A stretch of DNA of 64,000 bases from Clostridium mobile (GTDB taxonomy: Bacteria > Bacillota > Clostridia > Clostridiales > Clostridiaceae): assembly GCF_018918285.1 (NCBI RefSeq), contig NZ_JAHLQF010000001.1:609284-673283 (forward strand), read 5' to 3'. The position numbers and the translations under genes were made by a program. Shown piece by piece: positions 7,987 through 17,671 of this stretch (position 1 is its first letter; the number at the start of each line of letters is the position of its first letter). Under the pieces are notes generated by a model. It had not been told where the DNA came from. It searched no databases and saw only the letters and a list, made by a program, of their open reading frames with translations.

Positions 7987-9567
7987 TTAGATTTCCCCCT
8001 TCATAGCCTTTACTATCTGATTAACTAATTTCATAAGCTCTTCATTGTTAGTAACTGCGCTATTATTGCTATTATTAGTATTACTATCAGTGTTATTGCA
8101 CTTTGATGCAGCTACATATTCAGCAGGACTTAAGGTTCCACATTGATTTTGTGTAGAACGACAGTTATCAGCAGTCTTTATTCTATTAAAAGTTGGATCA
8201 GCAGAAGCTAATGTTGCACAATCCTTCAAGCCATAAGCAACTCTCTTTATATTAACTAAATGCATTGGAGTAACATTTTCAGATACTGAACTGCCCCCCC
8301 AAGTACCACAGCCAAGTGTAAATGATGGTATAAGACCTGTGCTTGCACCTGTTCCACCTTGACTGCCTCCAGTATTCACTAAAATACGTGCAGCTGGTTT
8401 TTTAGCAAATTTCATTACTATATCTCTATCTTCAGTATGAATGCTCATTGTATGTCCGATTCCATTTTGAAGTAATTGAATACTTAACTCACATGCTTCT
8501 TCCCAGTTCTTTGCTGTATAGAAGCCAAGTACTGTAGTAAGCTTTTCAAAGGATAATGGATATCCTTCCCCTACGCCCTTCTGTTTACCAATAAGTACCT
8601 TAGTTCCTTCTGGAATAGAAATTCCTGCAGCTTTTGCAATAACCTGAGGAGATCTACCAACAAATTTAGCATTCATATTGTGTCCATTCTTAAACAACAA
8701 ATCACAAACTTTATCAGTTTCCTCTGCTGTCATAAAATATCCACCTTGTTTTTTAAATTCTTCAACAACCAGATCATGATTACACTCTTCGCATATGATT
8801 GATTGCTCTGATGCACAGATTGTACCATTATCAAATGTCTTACTTGCAATTATATTTCTAACAGCCTGCTGAACATTAGCACTTCTCTCTATATATGCCG
8901 GAGAATTACCTGCGCCTACTCCAAGTGCAGGCTTACCAGCACTATAAGCAGCTTTCACCATGCCTGGACCACCAGTTGCTATAATGATAGCAACTTCCTT
9001 ACTCTTCATCAATTCATTTGTTGCTCCAATGCTTGGCATAGAAATGCATCCAATAATATTTTCAGGTGCTCCTGCTTCAATAGCTGCCTCATTCATCAAT
9101 TTAGCTGCTTTAATTGTACATTCTGCAGCAGATGGATGTGGTGAGAATACTATAGCATTTCTAGATTTAATTGCAATCATAGACTTAAAAATAGTAGTTG
9201 ATGTTGGATTTGTAGATGGTACTATTCCCATTACTAGTCCAACTGGTTCTGCAATTTCAATGAGCTTATTTGCCTCATCTTCTTTAATTACACCAATAGT
9301 CTTCATATCTTTTATTGCATCGTACAAAATTGTAGATGCTAAATGGTTTTTATAAGTTTTATCCTCAACTTTACCAAAACCAGTTTCTTCTACAGCCATT
9401 TGCGCTAAACATGCTGCATTTTCTTCGGCAACTTTAACCATATTGCGTAAAATTTTATCAATTTGTTCTTCACTATAATCAGCAATTTTTTCTGTCGCAA
9501 TTTTTCCTAAGCGCGCAAGATTTCTTGCTTCTTGTATAGAGCGCAAATCTCTATCGAAATTTTCCAT
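7987..9567 (-). CDS. CoA-acylating acetaldehyde dehydrogenase (CutF/EutE-like)
   Basis: 526 aa, active member of the acylating aldehyde dehydrogenase family: acetaldehyde + CoA + NAD+ gives acetyl-CoA + NADH. The catalytic cysteine is C251 in FDNGTICASEQS. The nucleotide-binding region (GIVPSTNPTSTTIFKS; ATGGPGMVKAAYSAGKP) is intact. After the catalytic fold comes an Asn/Ser-rich linker and a terminal amphipathic helix (ELMKLVNQIVKAMKGEI), the usual place of a C-terminal encapsulation peptide. It is paired with PduL immediately downstream. A second paralogue in the operon (17672-19162) lacks the cysteine. Confidence 0.95.
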   Translation of the reverse strand: MENFDRDLRSIQEARNLARLGKIATEKIADYSEEQIDKILRNMVKVAEENAACLAQMAVEETGFGKVEDKTYKNHLASTILYDAIKDMKTIGVIKEDEANKLIEIAEPVGLVMGIVPSTNPTSTTIFKSMIAIKSRNAIVFSPHPSAAECTIKAAKLMNEAAIEAGAPENIIGCISMPSIGATNELMKSKEVAIIIATGGPGMVKAAYSAGKPALGVGAGNSPAYIERSANVQQAVRNIIASKTFDNGTICASEQSIICEECNHDLVVEEFKKQGGYFMTAEETDKVCDLLFKNGHNMNAKFVGRSPQVIAKAAGISIPEGTKVLIGKQKGVGEGYPLSFEKLTTVLGFYTAKNWEEACELSIQLLQNGIGHTMSIHTEDRDIVMKFAKKPAARILVNTGGSQGGTGASTGLIPSFTLGCGTWGGSSVSENVTPMHLVNIKRVAYGLKDCATLASADPTFNRIKTADNCRSTQNQCGTLSPAEYVAASKCNNTDSNTNNSNNSAVTNNEELMKLVNQIVKAMKGEI

Positions 9568-9606
9568 TTTATCATTCCTTCTTCTTACAATATTTGTGTA
9601 TTAAAG

Positions 9607-10407
9607 TTATTTGTAGTATGCTCTTATTTTAGTAATTAGCAACTTCTTACTTGCTTTTGAGATTACTTCATCTGTAATCTTTAAGTCATTATATTGGCGA
9701 GCTAAATTTCTAAGTTTTATTAACTTAAGCTTATTTAGCACTTCAATAGCTTTTTCTATTCCATTATCTTTTACTAGTTTATCTACAGTTTCCTTCTGTA
9801 AATTTTTTAAGTCCATTTCTGAAGAATCAGTTTTATTTCCGCCTTTTGAATTCTCATCAACTGGGTTATCCATTATTACATTTGACTCACCAGTATGATT
9901 AGAAATCTCTTGGATATTTTCAGTATCATTGTCATTATTATTCAAGTTATCTATACCTATTGTTGTATCTTTAACTTCAACCATACTGTCTAATTCTTCA
10001 TGTGAATGTGGTATTACATTTTCTGAAGAATCAGTGTTATTTTCATCTTTTGAACTCTTATCAATTGGATTGTCCATTATTACATTTGATTCACCAGTAT
10101 GATTAGAGATTTCTTGGATATTTTCTGTTGTATTTTTAATTCCAATAATACTGTCTAATTCTTCATGTGGACGTGGTATTACATGTTCTGAAACCAGCAA
10201 TGAACTATCAAGTCTTTTAACAGCTACAACACCAGCTTCTACAGCTACTTTTACTGCACCTACATCTCCAGTTACTGCTACTGAAACAAGCCCACCACCA
10301 ACATAAGTTTTATCAAAAATGCTAACATCTGCTGATTTAAGCATTGTATCTGCACTTTCAATTGCTGCTAGCAATCCTCTTGTTTCTATTAATCCAAGTG
10401 CCTTCAT
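9607..10407 (-). CDS. BMC-H shell protein with long duplicated linker and SAP-like tail
   Basis: 266 aa. Residues 1-90 are a BMC-H domain close to the 6969-7259 protein (pore loop YVGGGL, then HVIPRPHEELDS). A polar, acidic linker follows, containing an internal tandem duplication: ENIQEISNHTGESNVIMDNP occurs twice and (V)IP(R/H)(P/S)HEELDS occurs twice. The last 65 residues are basic and helical (KLVKDNGIEKAIEVLNKLKL... and TDEVISKASKKLL), resembling a Rho-N/SAP-type helical fold. Shell proteins with tails may organise cargo or bind other molecules; the tail's partner is unknown. Orientation of the tail, inside or outside, cannot be told. Confidence 0.85.
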   Translation of the reverse strand: MKALGLIETRGLLAAIESADTMLKSADVSIFDKTYVGGGLVSVAVTGDVGAVKVAVEAGVVAVKRLDSSLLVSEHVIPRPHEELDSIIGIKNTTENIQEISNHTGESNVIMDNPIDKSSKDENNTDSSENVIPHSHEELDSMVEVKDTTIGIDNLNNNDNDTENIQEISNHTGESNVIMDNPVDENSKGGNKTDSSEMDLKNLQKETVDKLVKDNGIEKAIEVLNKLKLIKLRNLARQYNDLKITDEVISKASKKLLITKIRAYYK

Positions 10408-10429
10408 AGCTTAATCCTCCTAAAGTTTA

Positions 10430-11089
10430 CTATAAAAGATCCGCCCAGTTTGCAGGATAAGTAGTATAAAATATCCTTGCTTTATCAGGTGAACCCCAGA
10501 CCACCTTAGAGCCTGATGGTACAAATACTACATCACCAGGATATGCAGTATAAGTCTTTCCATTGATTTCTATTGTTAAAGTTCCTTCAATAACGTAATC
10601 AATTTCTTCATAGGTCAATTCCCAATCAAAGCGTGAATTTTCTATTGTTAAAAATCCAGCACTCATCTTAGATTCTTTCTTGCTAACTAATTCTTGATAG
10701 TAAGCTTTTGCATTTGGATTACCTGTATCAAATACGTCCATTTTAACCGTATTACCTCTAACAACCTTTAAGCCTCCTTTATCACTTTCAGAAACATAAG
10801 GTGTATTAGATTTGTTTAAACAATTAATCATTTCTTGCAAAAGACCTTTATCCATCATAGTCTTAAAGAATGTTAAAAGCATTTCACCATCCATTCCATC
10901 TACAGAAAGTTTTGGTGATTCAACTGATTTTATTTCACATTTAGGAGCTTCTATAGTGAATTCTATATTATTAGCCTTTGCTAAATCTCTAGCTGATGGT
11001 GTAATAATTACATTGTTATCAATATAAAATTTTGTTCCACCCTGTTCTATTAAGTCTTCAACATCTTTTGCAGCAATCAACCTCTTCAC
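10430..11089 (-). CDS. eutQ: EutQ-like cupin protein
   Basis: 219 aa. The N-terminal part (MKRLIAAKDVEDLIEQGG... VIITPSARDLAKAN) matches the EutQ start, and the C-terminal part is the EutQ cupin (WELTYEEIDYVIEGTLTIEI; YPGDVVFVPSGSKVVW). EutQ of ethanolamine loci has been reported to have acetate kinase activity. Here the same role, acetyl phosphate to ATP after PduL, is a reasonable inference. The initiation codon is GTG at 11089, preceded by AAAGGATG. Position within the operon: between the tailed BMC-H protein and the pentameric vertex protein. Confidence 0.88.
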   Translation of the reverse strand: MKRLIAAKDVEDLIEQGGTKFYIDNNVIITPSARDLAKANNIEFTIEAPKCEIKSVESPKLSVDGMDGEMLLTFFKTMMDKGLLQEMINCLNKSNTPYVSESDKGGLKVVRGNTVKMDVFDTGNPNAKAYYQELVSKKESKMSAGFLTIENSRFDWELTYEEIDYVIEGTLTIEINGKTYTAYPGDVVFVPSGSKVVWGSPDKARIFYTTYPANWADLL

Positions 11090-11145
11090 TCACTCACATC
11101 CTTTCATTATAAAATAAATTATATATATGGTTATATCTTTTGAAT

Positions 11146-11409
11146 TTATTTAAAATCACAATCTTCATCAATGATTCCTACAACAACTGCATCCACTGGC
11201 ATATCATCATCACCTAACATTCTGCGAGCTGAGGAACCAGTACATACGATTACTCTATCGCCTATGCCTGCACTAATAATATCTACTACTATTAGTCTTC
11301 TTCCTTCATTAATGCCACCAATCTCCTCAGCTAGCATAAATTTTAATCCACTAAGTGATTCAGCTTTTCTAGTTGCCCATATATTATCAATCAATCTTGC
11401 TGCTATCAT
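11146..11409 (-). CDS. eutN: BMC-P pentameric vertex protein (EutN/CcmL family)
   Basis: 87 aa, the standard length. The OB-fold start (MIAARLIDNIWATRKAESLS) and the body GIGDRVIVCTGSSARRML are typical of EutN/CcmL. Pentamers close the twelve vertices of the polyhedral shell. Only one BMC-P gene is present in the locus. Its ATG overlaps the TGA of the preceding shell gene (ATGA), so translation is coupled. Confidence 0.95.
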   Translation of the reverse strand: MIAARLIDNIWATRKAESLSGLKFMLAEEIGGINEGRRLIVVDIISAGIGDRVIVCTGSSARRMLGDDDMPVDAVVVGIIDEDCDFK

Positions 11410-11708
11410 AATGCTTTTCCTTCTTCCATCTTAATTTTAATTTCCTTAACTGCTGATTCTACGGAAGCTGTATCTCCGAAAATCGCAATTAAAATCATAT
11501 TCTGCGGGCAACTTCCTCTAATATCCTCAACTGTAACTCCAACAGCTTTTTCTGCAATATCCGCCGCATAAATCATCTCTATCATTCTTCCTTGAACAAG
11601 GCCAACTGCATCAACATTATTTAAATCTGTTTTACAATTTGCTCCCATACGTCGTCTTAGAATATCTTTAGTCCCTTCAGAAGGTGATTTTATAATTCTA
11701 AACTCCAT
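11406..11708 (-). CDS. GrpU-like BMC shell protein with CPQ motif
   Basis: 100 aa. It is a BMC-domain protein (VDAVGLVQGRMIEMIYAADI; MILIAIFGDTASVESAVKEI) with a loop reading RGSCPQNM. A GxCPQ-type loop is known from GrpU-type shell proteins of glycyl-radical microcompartments, where a cysteine at the pore can hold an iron-sulfur cluster; assigning it here rests on the motif alone. An N-terminal extension (RIIKSPSEGTKDILRRRMGANC) adds another Cys. It is read just before eutN with a 4-bp overlap. Confidence 0.8.
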   Translation of the reverse strand: MEFRIIKSPSEGTKDILRRRMGANCKTDLNNVDAVGLVQGRMIEMIYAADIAEKAVGVTVEDIRGSCPQNMILIAIFGDTASVESAVKEIKIKMEEGKAL

Positions 11709-11723
11709 ATCTATTTACTCTCC

Positions 11724-12569
11724 TTATTCAATAATTTCTTTTGTGCAGCTAAGAGCTATCCCTAAAGGTGTAACAAACATTGGATTTTGAGGTTTGTGTG
11801 TATATATTCCTGTTTGTTTTTCAATGACCTCCTCTATTCCAGTTAAACAACAAGTTCCACCTACTAAAGAAATTTCTTTAACATCATGTCCTTTTATATG
11901 ATGATTGATAATAGATGATACCTTTTCAACTACAGGCTTTAACACCGGAAGTAATTCTTTATGTCTTCTATTATCTCTTTTAAATTTATCTGCTTCTTCA
12001 AAAGACATACCATATGCACCTGAAATAACTAATGAGAAATGAGTTCCACCAGTTGGTTCATCAGCTACATACACAACTTTTCCATTTTTTAATATAGAAA
12101 TACCTGTTGTTCCACCACCTATATCTATAACTGCTCCATTTTCAATTTTAAGCACTCCATTTGCAGCAGTAGGCTCGTCTAATATGCTTGTTAATTCAAA
12201 TCCAGCTGCTTCTACTACATTTTTAATAGCTCCTGAATCTAAAGTATTCGTTCCTGGTGGAATAGCTGATGCTGCATAAAGCAGCTCTGTACCTAACTTT
12301 TCCTCAAGCTCCTGCTTTAATTCTCTTACGATCTTAACTGCTCCAATATAGTCAACTACCATACCATCACGAACTACATCTGCATATCTATAAGCTCCTG
12401 CAACTGGTCTGTAGTTTTCATCTAAGACAGCCAGTACCACGCATGCAGTACCTAAATCAACTCCTGTATAATAAGTCGATGACTCCTTTACAATTGTTTT
12501 ATTTATAACCTCTTCAAAATCATGAATGAGCTTATCACAATATTCAAAACTTAATTCTTTCTCTGACAT
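11724..12569 (-). CDS. eutJ: EutJ-type actin/Hsp70-fold chaperone
   Basis: 281 aa from the ATG at 12569 (GGAGGAAAAAG before it). Phosphate-1 loop YTGVDLGTACVVLAVLDE, phosphate-2 loop AVIDIGGGTTGISILKNG and adenosine motif SLVGGTCCLTGIEEVI define an actin/Hsp70-like ATPase of the EutJ family. The role proposed for EutJ is helping fold or reactivate cargo enzymes or assemble the compartment; experimental proof is thin. The start codon lies inside the end of the preceding gene (19-bp overlap), showing close coupling. Confidence 0.9.
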   Translation of the reverse strand: MSEKELSFEYCDKLIHDFEEVINKTIVKESSTYYTGVDLGTACVVLAVLDENYRPVAGAYRYADVVRDGMVVDYIGAVKIVRELKQELEEKLGTELLYAASAIPPGTNTLDSGAIKNVVEAAGFELTSILDEPTAANGVLKIENGAVIDIGGGTTGISILKNGKVVYVADEPTGGTHFSLVISGAYGMSFEEADKFKRDNRRHKELLPVLKPVVEKVSSIINHHIKGHDVKEISLVGGTCCLTGIEEVIEKQTGIYTHKPQNPMFVTPLGIALSCTKEIIE

Positions 12570-13225
12570 CTTTTTCCTCCAACAATTGAACAAATCATTT
12601 GGGATAGTAAGTTAATAATTGAATTTATATTTTTAATAACGTCCTTCCCTAAATTATTGTCATCCTCTTCATATACTTCAATCACATATGGATCTAGTTC
12701 ATGAAGGGCACAACGAAGTGTATGCAATTTTAGAATTTCCTTGCTTTTTTCAAGTTGCACATAAAACTCTGTAATTTCAAAGCAGTCATCAATGTCATTA
12801 TAAAAATTAGTTGAATTCATTCCAGCGCATTCTTGACAACTAAGACTCTCTAATTGGCTTTTTCCTTCTATAAATTTTCTAATATTTGTAACTTTCTTAC
12901 CTAAAGCAATAATATTTTGTGCTAAGATAATATCTTCATTTAAAATATCACTACTTGTTACAAGGAATAGCGCCTCCACAGATTTTAATTTATAACAGAG
13001 CTTCTTCTTATTGTTGTTGTTTTCTACTGCCAATGTTTTTGATTGCTTAGCTTCAGGAATTTTTTTATTATTGCATGAAACCTCATTTAACATTTTTATA
13101 CCTCTATCAGACAGATATTGGCGTGCTCCGGGTGTAAGGCGCTCTCCCTGGTTTAATTGATAGGTATTAAAAGGTTCTTTCTTATACAAATCTCTTAAAT
13201 ACTCTTCAGTGATAAATTTCATCAT
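12551..13225 (-). CDS. EutT-like N-terminal-domain protein, B12 role doubtful
   Basis: About 224 aa from ATG 13225 (AAAGGGGGCA before it). Residues 1-45 (KFITEEYLRDLYKKEPF... ERLTPGARQYLSDRGIKM) match the beginning of EutT, the corrinoid adenosyltransferase of ethanolamine operons. The middle has CQECAG (CxxC), and the end keeps an alpha-helical segment. Choline TMA-lyase needs no B12, so an adenosyltransferase has no evident task here. The ITP/LTPxAR motif is also found in EutQ of this operon, so it may be a shared assembly or targeting element. Function therefore unassigned; it is regularly placed in such loci by gene order. Confidence 0.65.
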   Translation of the reverse strand: MMKFITEEYLRDLYKKEPFNTYQLNQGERLTPGARQYLSDRGIKMLNEVSCNNKKIPEAKQSKTLAVENNNNKKKLCYKLKSVEALFLVTSSDILNEDIILAQNIIALGKKVTNIRKFIEGKSQLESLSCQECAGMNSTNFYNDIDDCFEITEFYVQLEKSKEILKLHTLRCALHELDPYVIEVYEEDDNNLGKDVIKNINSIINLLSQMICSIVGGKRCQRKN

Positions 13226-13238
13226 TGCCCCCTTTGCT

Positions 13239-13679
13239 TTACCCTTCTCCAAATAAATATTTTTTTAAAGCATCAATGCCTATTCCCTTAGAAAAGCTAA
13301 TATGAAAATATGGCTCTGGAACTCCTATCATTTTTAGCTGCCTTATACAATTTTCTTCGTTTTCTGGCATTAAGTCACATTTAGTTACCACTCCTATTAC
13401 AGGGCATGTAAAGGTCCTTGCAAATCCATGGGGATACACATCTGTACATCTAGATTGGTCAACTAAGATTAATACATGAGATGCATCTTGGGCTGCTGCA
13501 ATTATATGCTTGTACATCCAAGGATTCTCTATATATGATCCTGGTACATCAATAGTATTTTCACCATAAATCATATCCTGTGTTCTTCTTAATTCACCAT
13601 GATAATTGTTTAATTCATTTACTAATGTAGTTTTACCAGATCTTGAAGGACCTATTACCATTATGCGTTTCTTTCTCAT
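13239..13679 (-). CDS. eutP: EutP/PduV-type small GTPase-like protein
   Basis: 146 aa. P-loop [14 protein letters not shown] near residue 8, a switch/Walker B region [15 protein letters not shown] and the guanine-specificity motif TKCDLM. EutP/PduV proteins are small P-loop proteins linked to microcompartment positioning or, for EutP, to an acetate kinase-like activity in some reports. Overlaps the preceding EutS-like gene by 4 bp (ATGA). Confidence 0.9.
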   Translation of the reverse strand: MRKKRIMVIGPSRSGKTTLVNELNNYHGELRRTQDMIYGENTIDVPGSYIENPWMYKHIIAAAQDASHVLILVDQSRCTDVYPHGFARTFTCPVIGVVTKCDLMPENEENCIRQLKMIGVPEPYFHISFSKGIGIDALKKYLFGEG

Positions 13680-14029
13680 GTTCGTGTAATAGGAGCGGTC
13701 GTAAATCCAAGTAAATTCTTCAATGTATCATTTACAGCATTTAGTGCCGTTTCAACGCTTTCTACATCCCCATTTATAACTACAGATCCCGTAAAACGAT
13801 CTAAAAATCCAATTTCAATATCTGCAACCTTTGTTGCAATGTCTGCTGCTATAATAGCAGTTTCATAGGGACTCAAAGTTAGAATCCCTATGGCTCCCTT
13901 TTCATCAATTCCTAATCGTTCGTAGATATCTGGCATGGGTGAGGCAATAACATGAGCGATTGTTATTTGCTTACCTGGTACTGACTCTTGTATAACACGT
14001 TGTATACTTCTATCAAGAAACTCTCCCAT
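13676..14029 (-). CDS. EutS/PduU-like permuted BMC-H shell protein
   Basis: 117 aa. The sequence [19 protein letters not shown], then [23 protein letters not shown] and [13 protein letters not shown], is diagnostic of the circularly permuted BMC-H group (EutS, PduU, CutR). An N-terminal segment forms a small beta-barrel over the pore in known structures. Such proteins are minor facet components. First of a tightly packed run with eutP and the EutT-like gene. Confidence 0.93.
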   Translation of the reverse strand: MGEFLDRSIQRVIQESVPGKQITIAHVIASPMPDIYERLGIDEKGAIGILTLSPYETAIIAADIATKVADIEIGFLDRFTGSVVINGDVESVETALNAVNDTLKNLLGFTTAPITRT

Positions 14030-14067
14030 AAACCTTACCTTCCATTATATTATTTATTTGAAATTGT

Positions 14068-15021
14068 TTAGTGACGAATCACTTTAACAGGTAAATCGTA
14101 TTTTTTAATCCAGCTCTCAATTCTATCTAAATCTTCATTATTTAAGCTTGGATCTCCTTCGATTGGATATTCAATTCCTAGCTGCTTATATTTATTTACC
14201 CCCATCTTATGATATGGTAGTAAATCAATTCCTTTAAAATTCTTATAATCTTTGAAAGGCATTAAAAATTCCATAGCATTTTCAATGTCATCTTTACAAT
14301 CATTTACACCTTTTAGTAAAGGCATTCTGATTTTAACATTGTATTTGCGGCGAAGAAGTTCCTTTAAGTTCTCTAATATCTGTTCATTTCTCACTCCAGT
14401 TAACTGAGAGTGTTTATCTGAATCAATATGCTTTAGATCAAATAAGAATAAATCTGTAAATTCCGCCGCCTTCAATACTGTTTCCATTTTTGCATATCCA
14501 CAGGTTTCAATTGCAGTGTTTATGCCTTCTTGTTTGCATGCCATAAGTAAATTACAAGCAGCTTCTGGTTGCATTAAAGCTTCACCACCACCTAAGGTAA
14601 CACCTCCACCAGAAACCTCATAAAAGGTTATATCTTCTTCAACAATTTCAACAAGCTCAGAAATAGTTTTAACCTCTCCTGCTATAGATAATGCTGATTT
14701 TAGACAAGCATCAACACATTTTTTACATCCAGTGCAATCAATATTACGATTTACCTCATGTTTTAGGCTTTCGTTGGAAATAGTATGTATTCCAACCGGG
14801 CAAACAGAAACGCAAGCACCACAATTGACACACGAATTGCTCTTAAACATAACTCTATATTTCTTTAGCAGTCCTTCAGGATTAGCACACCATTTACAGC
14901 GAAGTGGACAACCTTGAAAAAATATTAGAGTTCTTACTCCTGGTCCATCATACATATTATATTTTTGCACATTGAAAATTGTTGCTTTTCGTTCGATTAT
15001 ACCTAAGTTTTTATTACCCAT
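14068..15021 (-). CDS. cutD: Choline TMA-lyase activating enzyme (radical SAM) CutD
   Basis: About 317 aa from ATG 15021 (GGAGATTGAATAGT before it). Radical SAM cluster cysteines C38, C42 and C45 lie in FFQGCPLRCKWCANPEG. Two ferredoxin-type [4Fe-4S] motifs follow (CVNCGACVSVCPVG and CTGCKKCVDACLKS). GGGVTLGGGEALMQPE and the DLKHIDSDKH region are typical of glycyl-radical activases. It uses S-adenosylmethionine and an electron to abstract hydrogen from the Gly of CutC. It directly follows cutC, 60 bp away. Confidence 0.95.
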   Translation of the reverse strand: MGNKNLGIIERKATIFNVQKYNMYDGPGVRTLIFFQGCPLRCKWCANPEGLLKKYRVMFKSNSCVNCGACVSVCPVGIHTISNESLKHEVNRNIDCTGCKKCVDACLKSALSIAGEVKTISELVEIVEEDITFYEVSGGGVTLGGGEALMQPEAACNLLMACKQEGINTAIETCGYAKMETVLKAAEFTDLFLFDLKHIDSDKHSQLTGVRNEQILENLKELLRRKYNVKIRMPLLKGVNDCKDDIENAMEFLMPFKDYKNFKGIDLLPYHKMGVNKYKQLGIEYPIEGDPSLNNEDLDRIESWIKKYDLPVKVIRH

Positions 15022-15080
15022 ACTATTCAATCTCCAGTCTCTTTTATTCCTTAGTAATTTCTAAAATAGTTTCTTATATT

Positions 15081-17636
15081 TTAGAAATGTGTTAGCATTG
15101 TTCTACTAATTATCTCATCTTGAACATCTTTACATAACTCAACGAAGAATGCACTATATCCTGCAACACGAACAATTAAATCACGGTATTGCTCTGGATG
15201 TTTTTGTGCTTCAATTAGAGTGTTATTATCTAAGTAGTTAAATTGAACCTCACCAATTCCAAGGGTACAAGCACTACGTAATAAAGTTATAATACCTTCT
15301 TCACCTTCTCTTGTATCAAGAAGTCCGGCTATAAGCTTAAAGTTATGAACCATACCAATATTCATATTGTCACAAGCCATTTTTGATACAGATTTAATTA
15401 TTGCTGTCGGTCCCTTAAAGTCTGAACCCTGTGATGGACTTATACCATCAGACAATGGCATCCATGCTCTACGTCCATTTGCTGTTGCACCAGTTAACTG
15501 ACCGAATGGAGTATTATTTGAGATTGATAGAGTACCATGGCTAAGTACTGAATACAATGTCTTATATTTACGATGTTCCATTTCAGTAAAGTTAATTAAA
15601 TCAGCAGCAATGTAATCTGCATAATCATCATCATTTCCATACTTAGGTGCTTCTAAGCAATCTTTTCTAATCTTTTCATATCCAACAAAATCTGTCTTTA
15701 GGGCTTCATTTAATTCTCTTAATGTGTATTTCTTTTCTTCAAATACTAACTTTTTAATAGCAGCCATAGAATCAGCATAAGTTGCTAGTCCACTCCAGAT
15801 TACTCCTGGTCCAAAGTTATACATGGCTCCACCAGCTTCAACACCTCTACCCTTTTCCATACAACCTTCATACATGATAGACATTAAAGGTTTTGGAGCA
15901 AGATCCTTATGAACACGTTGAGAAATTACAGTAGCAACACTAGTCCACTTAGTTATATATTTAATTTGTTCCTTAACTGCATTTTCAAATTCTTCATAAG
16001 TTCTAAAATTATCTATATTGCCCATGTCTGGACAAACTTGTTTTTCATACCAAAGAGGTACACCATTATTAAGTACAAGTTCAATACATATTGGCCATTG
16101 AGTGTATCCAGTAGATGTCCATTGATATAATCTACCTGATTTTTGTGGCTCAACGCATCCCATTAAGCAGTAATCTCTTGCATCTTCAATAGAAACTCCT
16201 TTGGCTAACATCATTTTTATATGAACATCATCAAAATGACAAGCAGGGAATCCCATTCCTGCACGAACCACATCAACTATCTTTTTAAGATATTTATGAG
16301 GTGATTTCTTATGGATACGGCATGCTAAGGATGGTTGATAAATTTTAACATGACGAACTGCATCCATAAGTAAGTAAGTTAAATCATTAGTAGCATCGCG
16401 TCCATCTCTTGTAACACCACCAACACACATGTTTACAAATGGTTGATATCCAGCAAAGAACTTAGAACCACCTTCACTTGTAATCCACATCATTTCAGAC
16501 ATTTTAATAAGCATACAACCAGCTAATTCAAATGCTTCAAAATCATTCATTCTACCTGATTCAATATCAGCCTTATATAATGGATACATGTATTGATCCA
16601 CACGTCCTATGGACATACCTGTCTGATTTTCTTCAACTACTAATAAAGACTCTATAGTCCAAACAGCCTGAATTGCTTCCCAGAATGTACTTGGTTTATG
16701 AGCTGGTACTCTTGCATTAACTTCAGAAATTTTTTGTAGCTCTGCCTTACGCTTAGGGTTTGTCTCTTTAGCAGCTAACTGTGCAGCATACTCTGATAAA
16801 CGTTTAGCGTAAATCATTACACCTTCTGTAGTATCAATTACAGCCTTATAGAAATATATTTTTTCTATATCTTCTGGATTTTCATAATTAAGCTTTGCAA
16901 GATTATCCTTTGCTTCTTGTTGAATATCTAGCATACCCTTTTTCATTAAAATTACATCATATCCTGGGTTTGAATCTCCTCCTCCATTAATAGCATGATA
17001 GGAACAGTCTGAAACAAATGATTCACCTGAAAGCTCCCAAACACCTGCTTCACGATACTGATCTTCGCAGTATTCATCAACAGATTTACCTGCCCAGTAT
17101 GGGAATAGCTCTTCACGCATAATTCTCTTATCTTCTTCAGAAATATAGAATGGATCTTGAGAACGATTACCGATAGTGTCAATTTCATCAACCATCCACC
17201 TCCATGCAATATCAGGAGAAAAAGCTCCTGCACGAGGTGCACCACAAGGAGCTCCTACGATCAATTCATTATCCTGAATTACTAAAGGTGCAGTTTCGCA
17301 ACAATATTTAAAACACTTAGCACGTAGTAAAATCTTAGGCATACCAGGATTTTCTTTAGCTATTTTGGTAATAGCTCTTGCACGATGTGTTGTTATTGTT
17401 GGAACATGTTTTAAATAATTTTCCTTTAATTTTACTAAACGCTCTGTTATTCCATCTGGAATTTTATCACCTTCAGTACTTGCTAATGTTCTTTTTGCAG
17501 GTTCTTCCTTTGCAATTTCTTTTGACATGCCCTCAAATATCTTCATTAAACACTCACGCTCTTCAGAAGACATATTTTGAGTAGCTTCCATAAATTTATT
17601 TGAAAATTCACGAATATCCAAATCCATCCCCCTCAT
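15081..17636 (-). CDS. cutC: Choline trimethylamine-lyase, glycyl radical enzyme CutC
   Basis: 851 aa (type I, no long N-terminal extension). It cleaves choline to trimethylamine and acetaldehyde. The choline-specific signature [13 protein letters not shown] holds the thiyl Cys C494 and base E496. [11 protein letters not shown] supplies D221, and the radical Gly is G826 in RVAGYSAFF. All four match the residues proven in Desulfovibrio CutC (D216, C489, E491, G821) with constant offset, which separates it from diol dehydratases and pyruvate formate-lyase. The start is uncertain: ATG 17636 has only a weak site and ATG 17627 has GAGGGGG directly touching it. The product of the radical enzyme is oxygen sensitive, fitting a strict anaerobe. 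Confidence 0.97.
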   Translation of the reverse strand: MRGMDLDIREFSNKFMEATQNMSSEERECLMKIFEGMSKEIAKEEPAKRTLASTEGDKIPDGITERLVKLKENYLKHVPTITTHRARAITKIAKENPGMPKILLRAKCFKYCCETAPLVIQDNELIVGAPCGAPRAGAFSPDIAWRWMVDEIDTIGNRSQDPFYISEEDKRIMREELFPYWAGKSVDEYCEDQYREAGVWELSGESFVSDCSYHAINGGGDSNPGYDVILMKKGMLDIQQEAKDNLAKLNYENPEDIEKIYFYKAVIDTTEGVMIYAKRLSEYAAQLAAKETNPKRKAELQKISEVNARVPAHKPSTFWEAIQAVWTIESLLVVEENQTGMSIGRVDQYMYPLYKADIESGRMNDFEAFELAGCMLIKMSEMMWITSEGGSKFFAGYQPFVNMCVGGVTRDGRDATNDLTYLLMDAVRHVKIYQPSLACRIHKKSPHKYLKKIVDVVRAGMGFPACHFDDVHIKMMLAKGVSIEDARDYCLMGCVEPQKSGRLYQWTSTGYTQWPICIELVLNNGVPLWYEKQVCPDMGNIDNFRTYEEFENAVKEQIKYITKWTSVATVISQRVHKDLAPKPLMSIMYEGCMEKGRGVEAGGAMYNFGPGVIWSGLATYADSMAAIKKLVFEEKKYTLRELNEALKTDFVGYEKIRKDCLEAPKYGNDDDYADYIAADLINFTEMEHRKYKTLYSVLSHGTLSISNNTPFGQLTGATANGRRAWMPLSDGISPSQGSDFKGPTAIIKSVSKMACDNMNIGMVHNFKLIAGLLDTREGEEGIITLLRSACTLGIGEVQFNYLDNNTLIEAQKHPEQYRDLIVRVAGYSAFFVELCKDVQDEIISRTMLTHF

Positions 17637-17671
17637 TCTTTACATATTTTTCATATTGATGATTTAATTTT

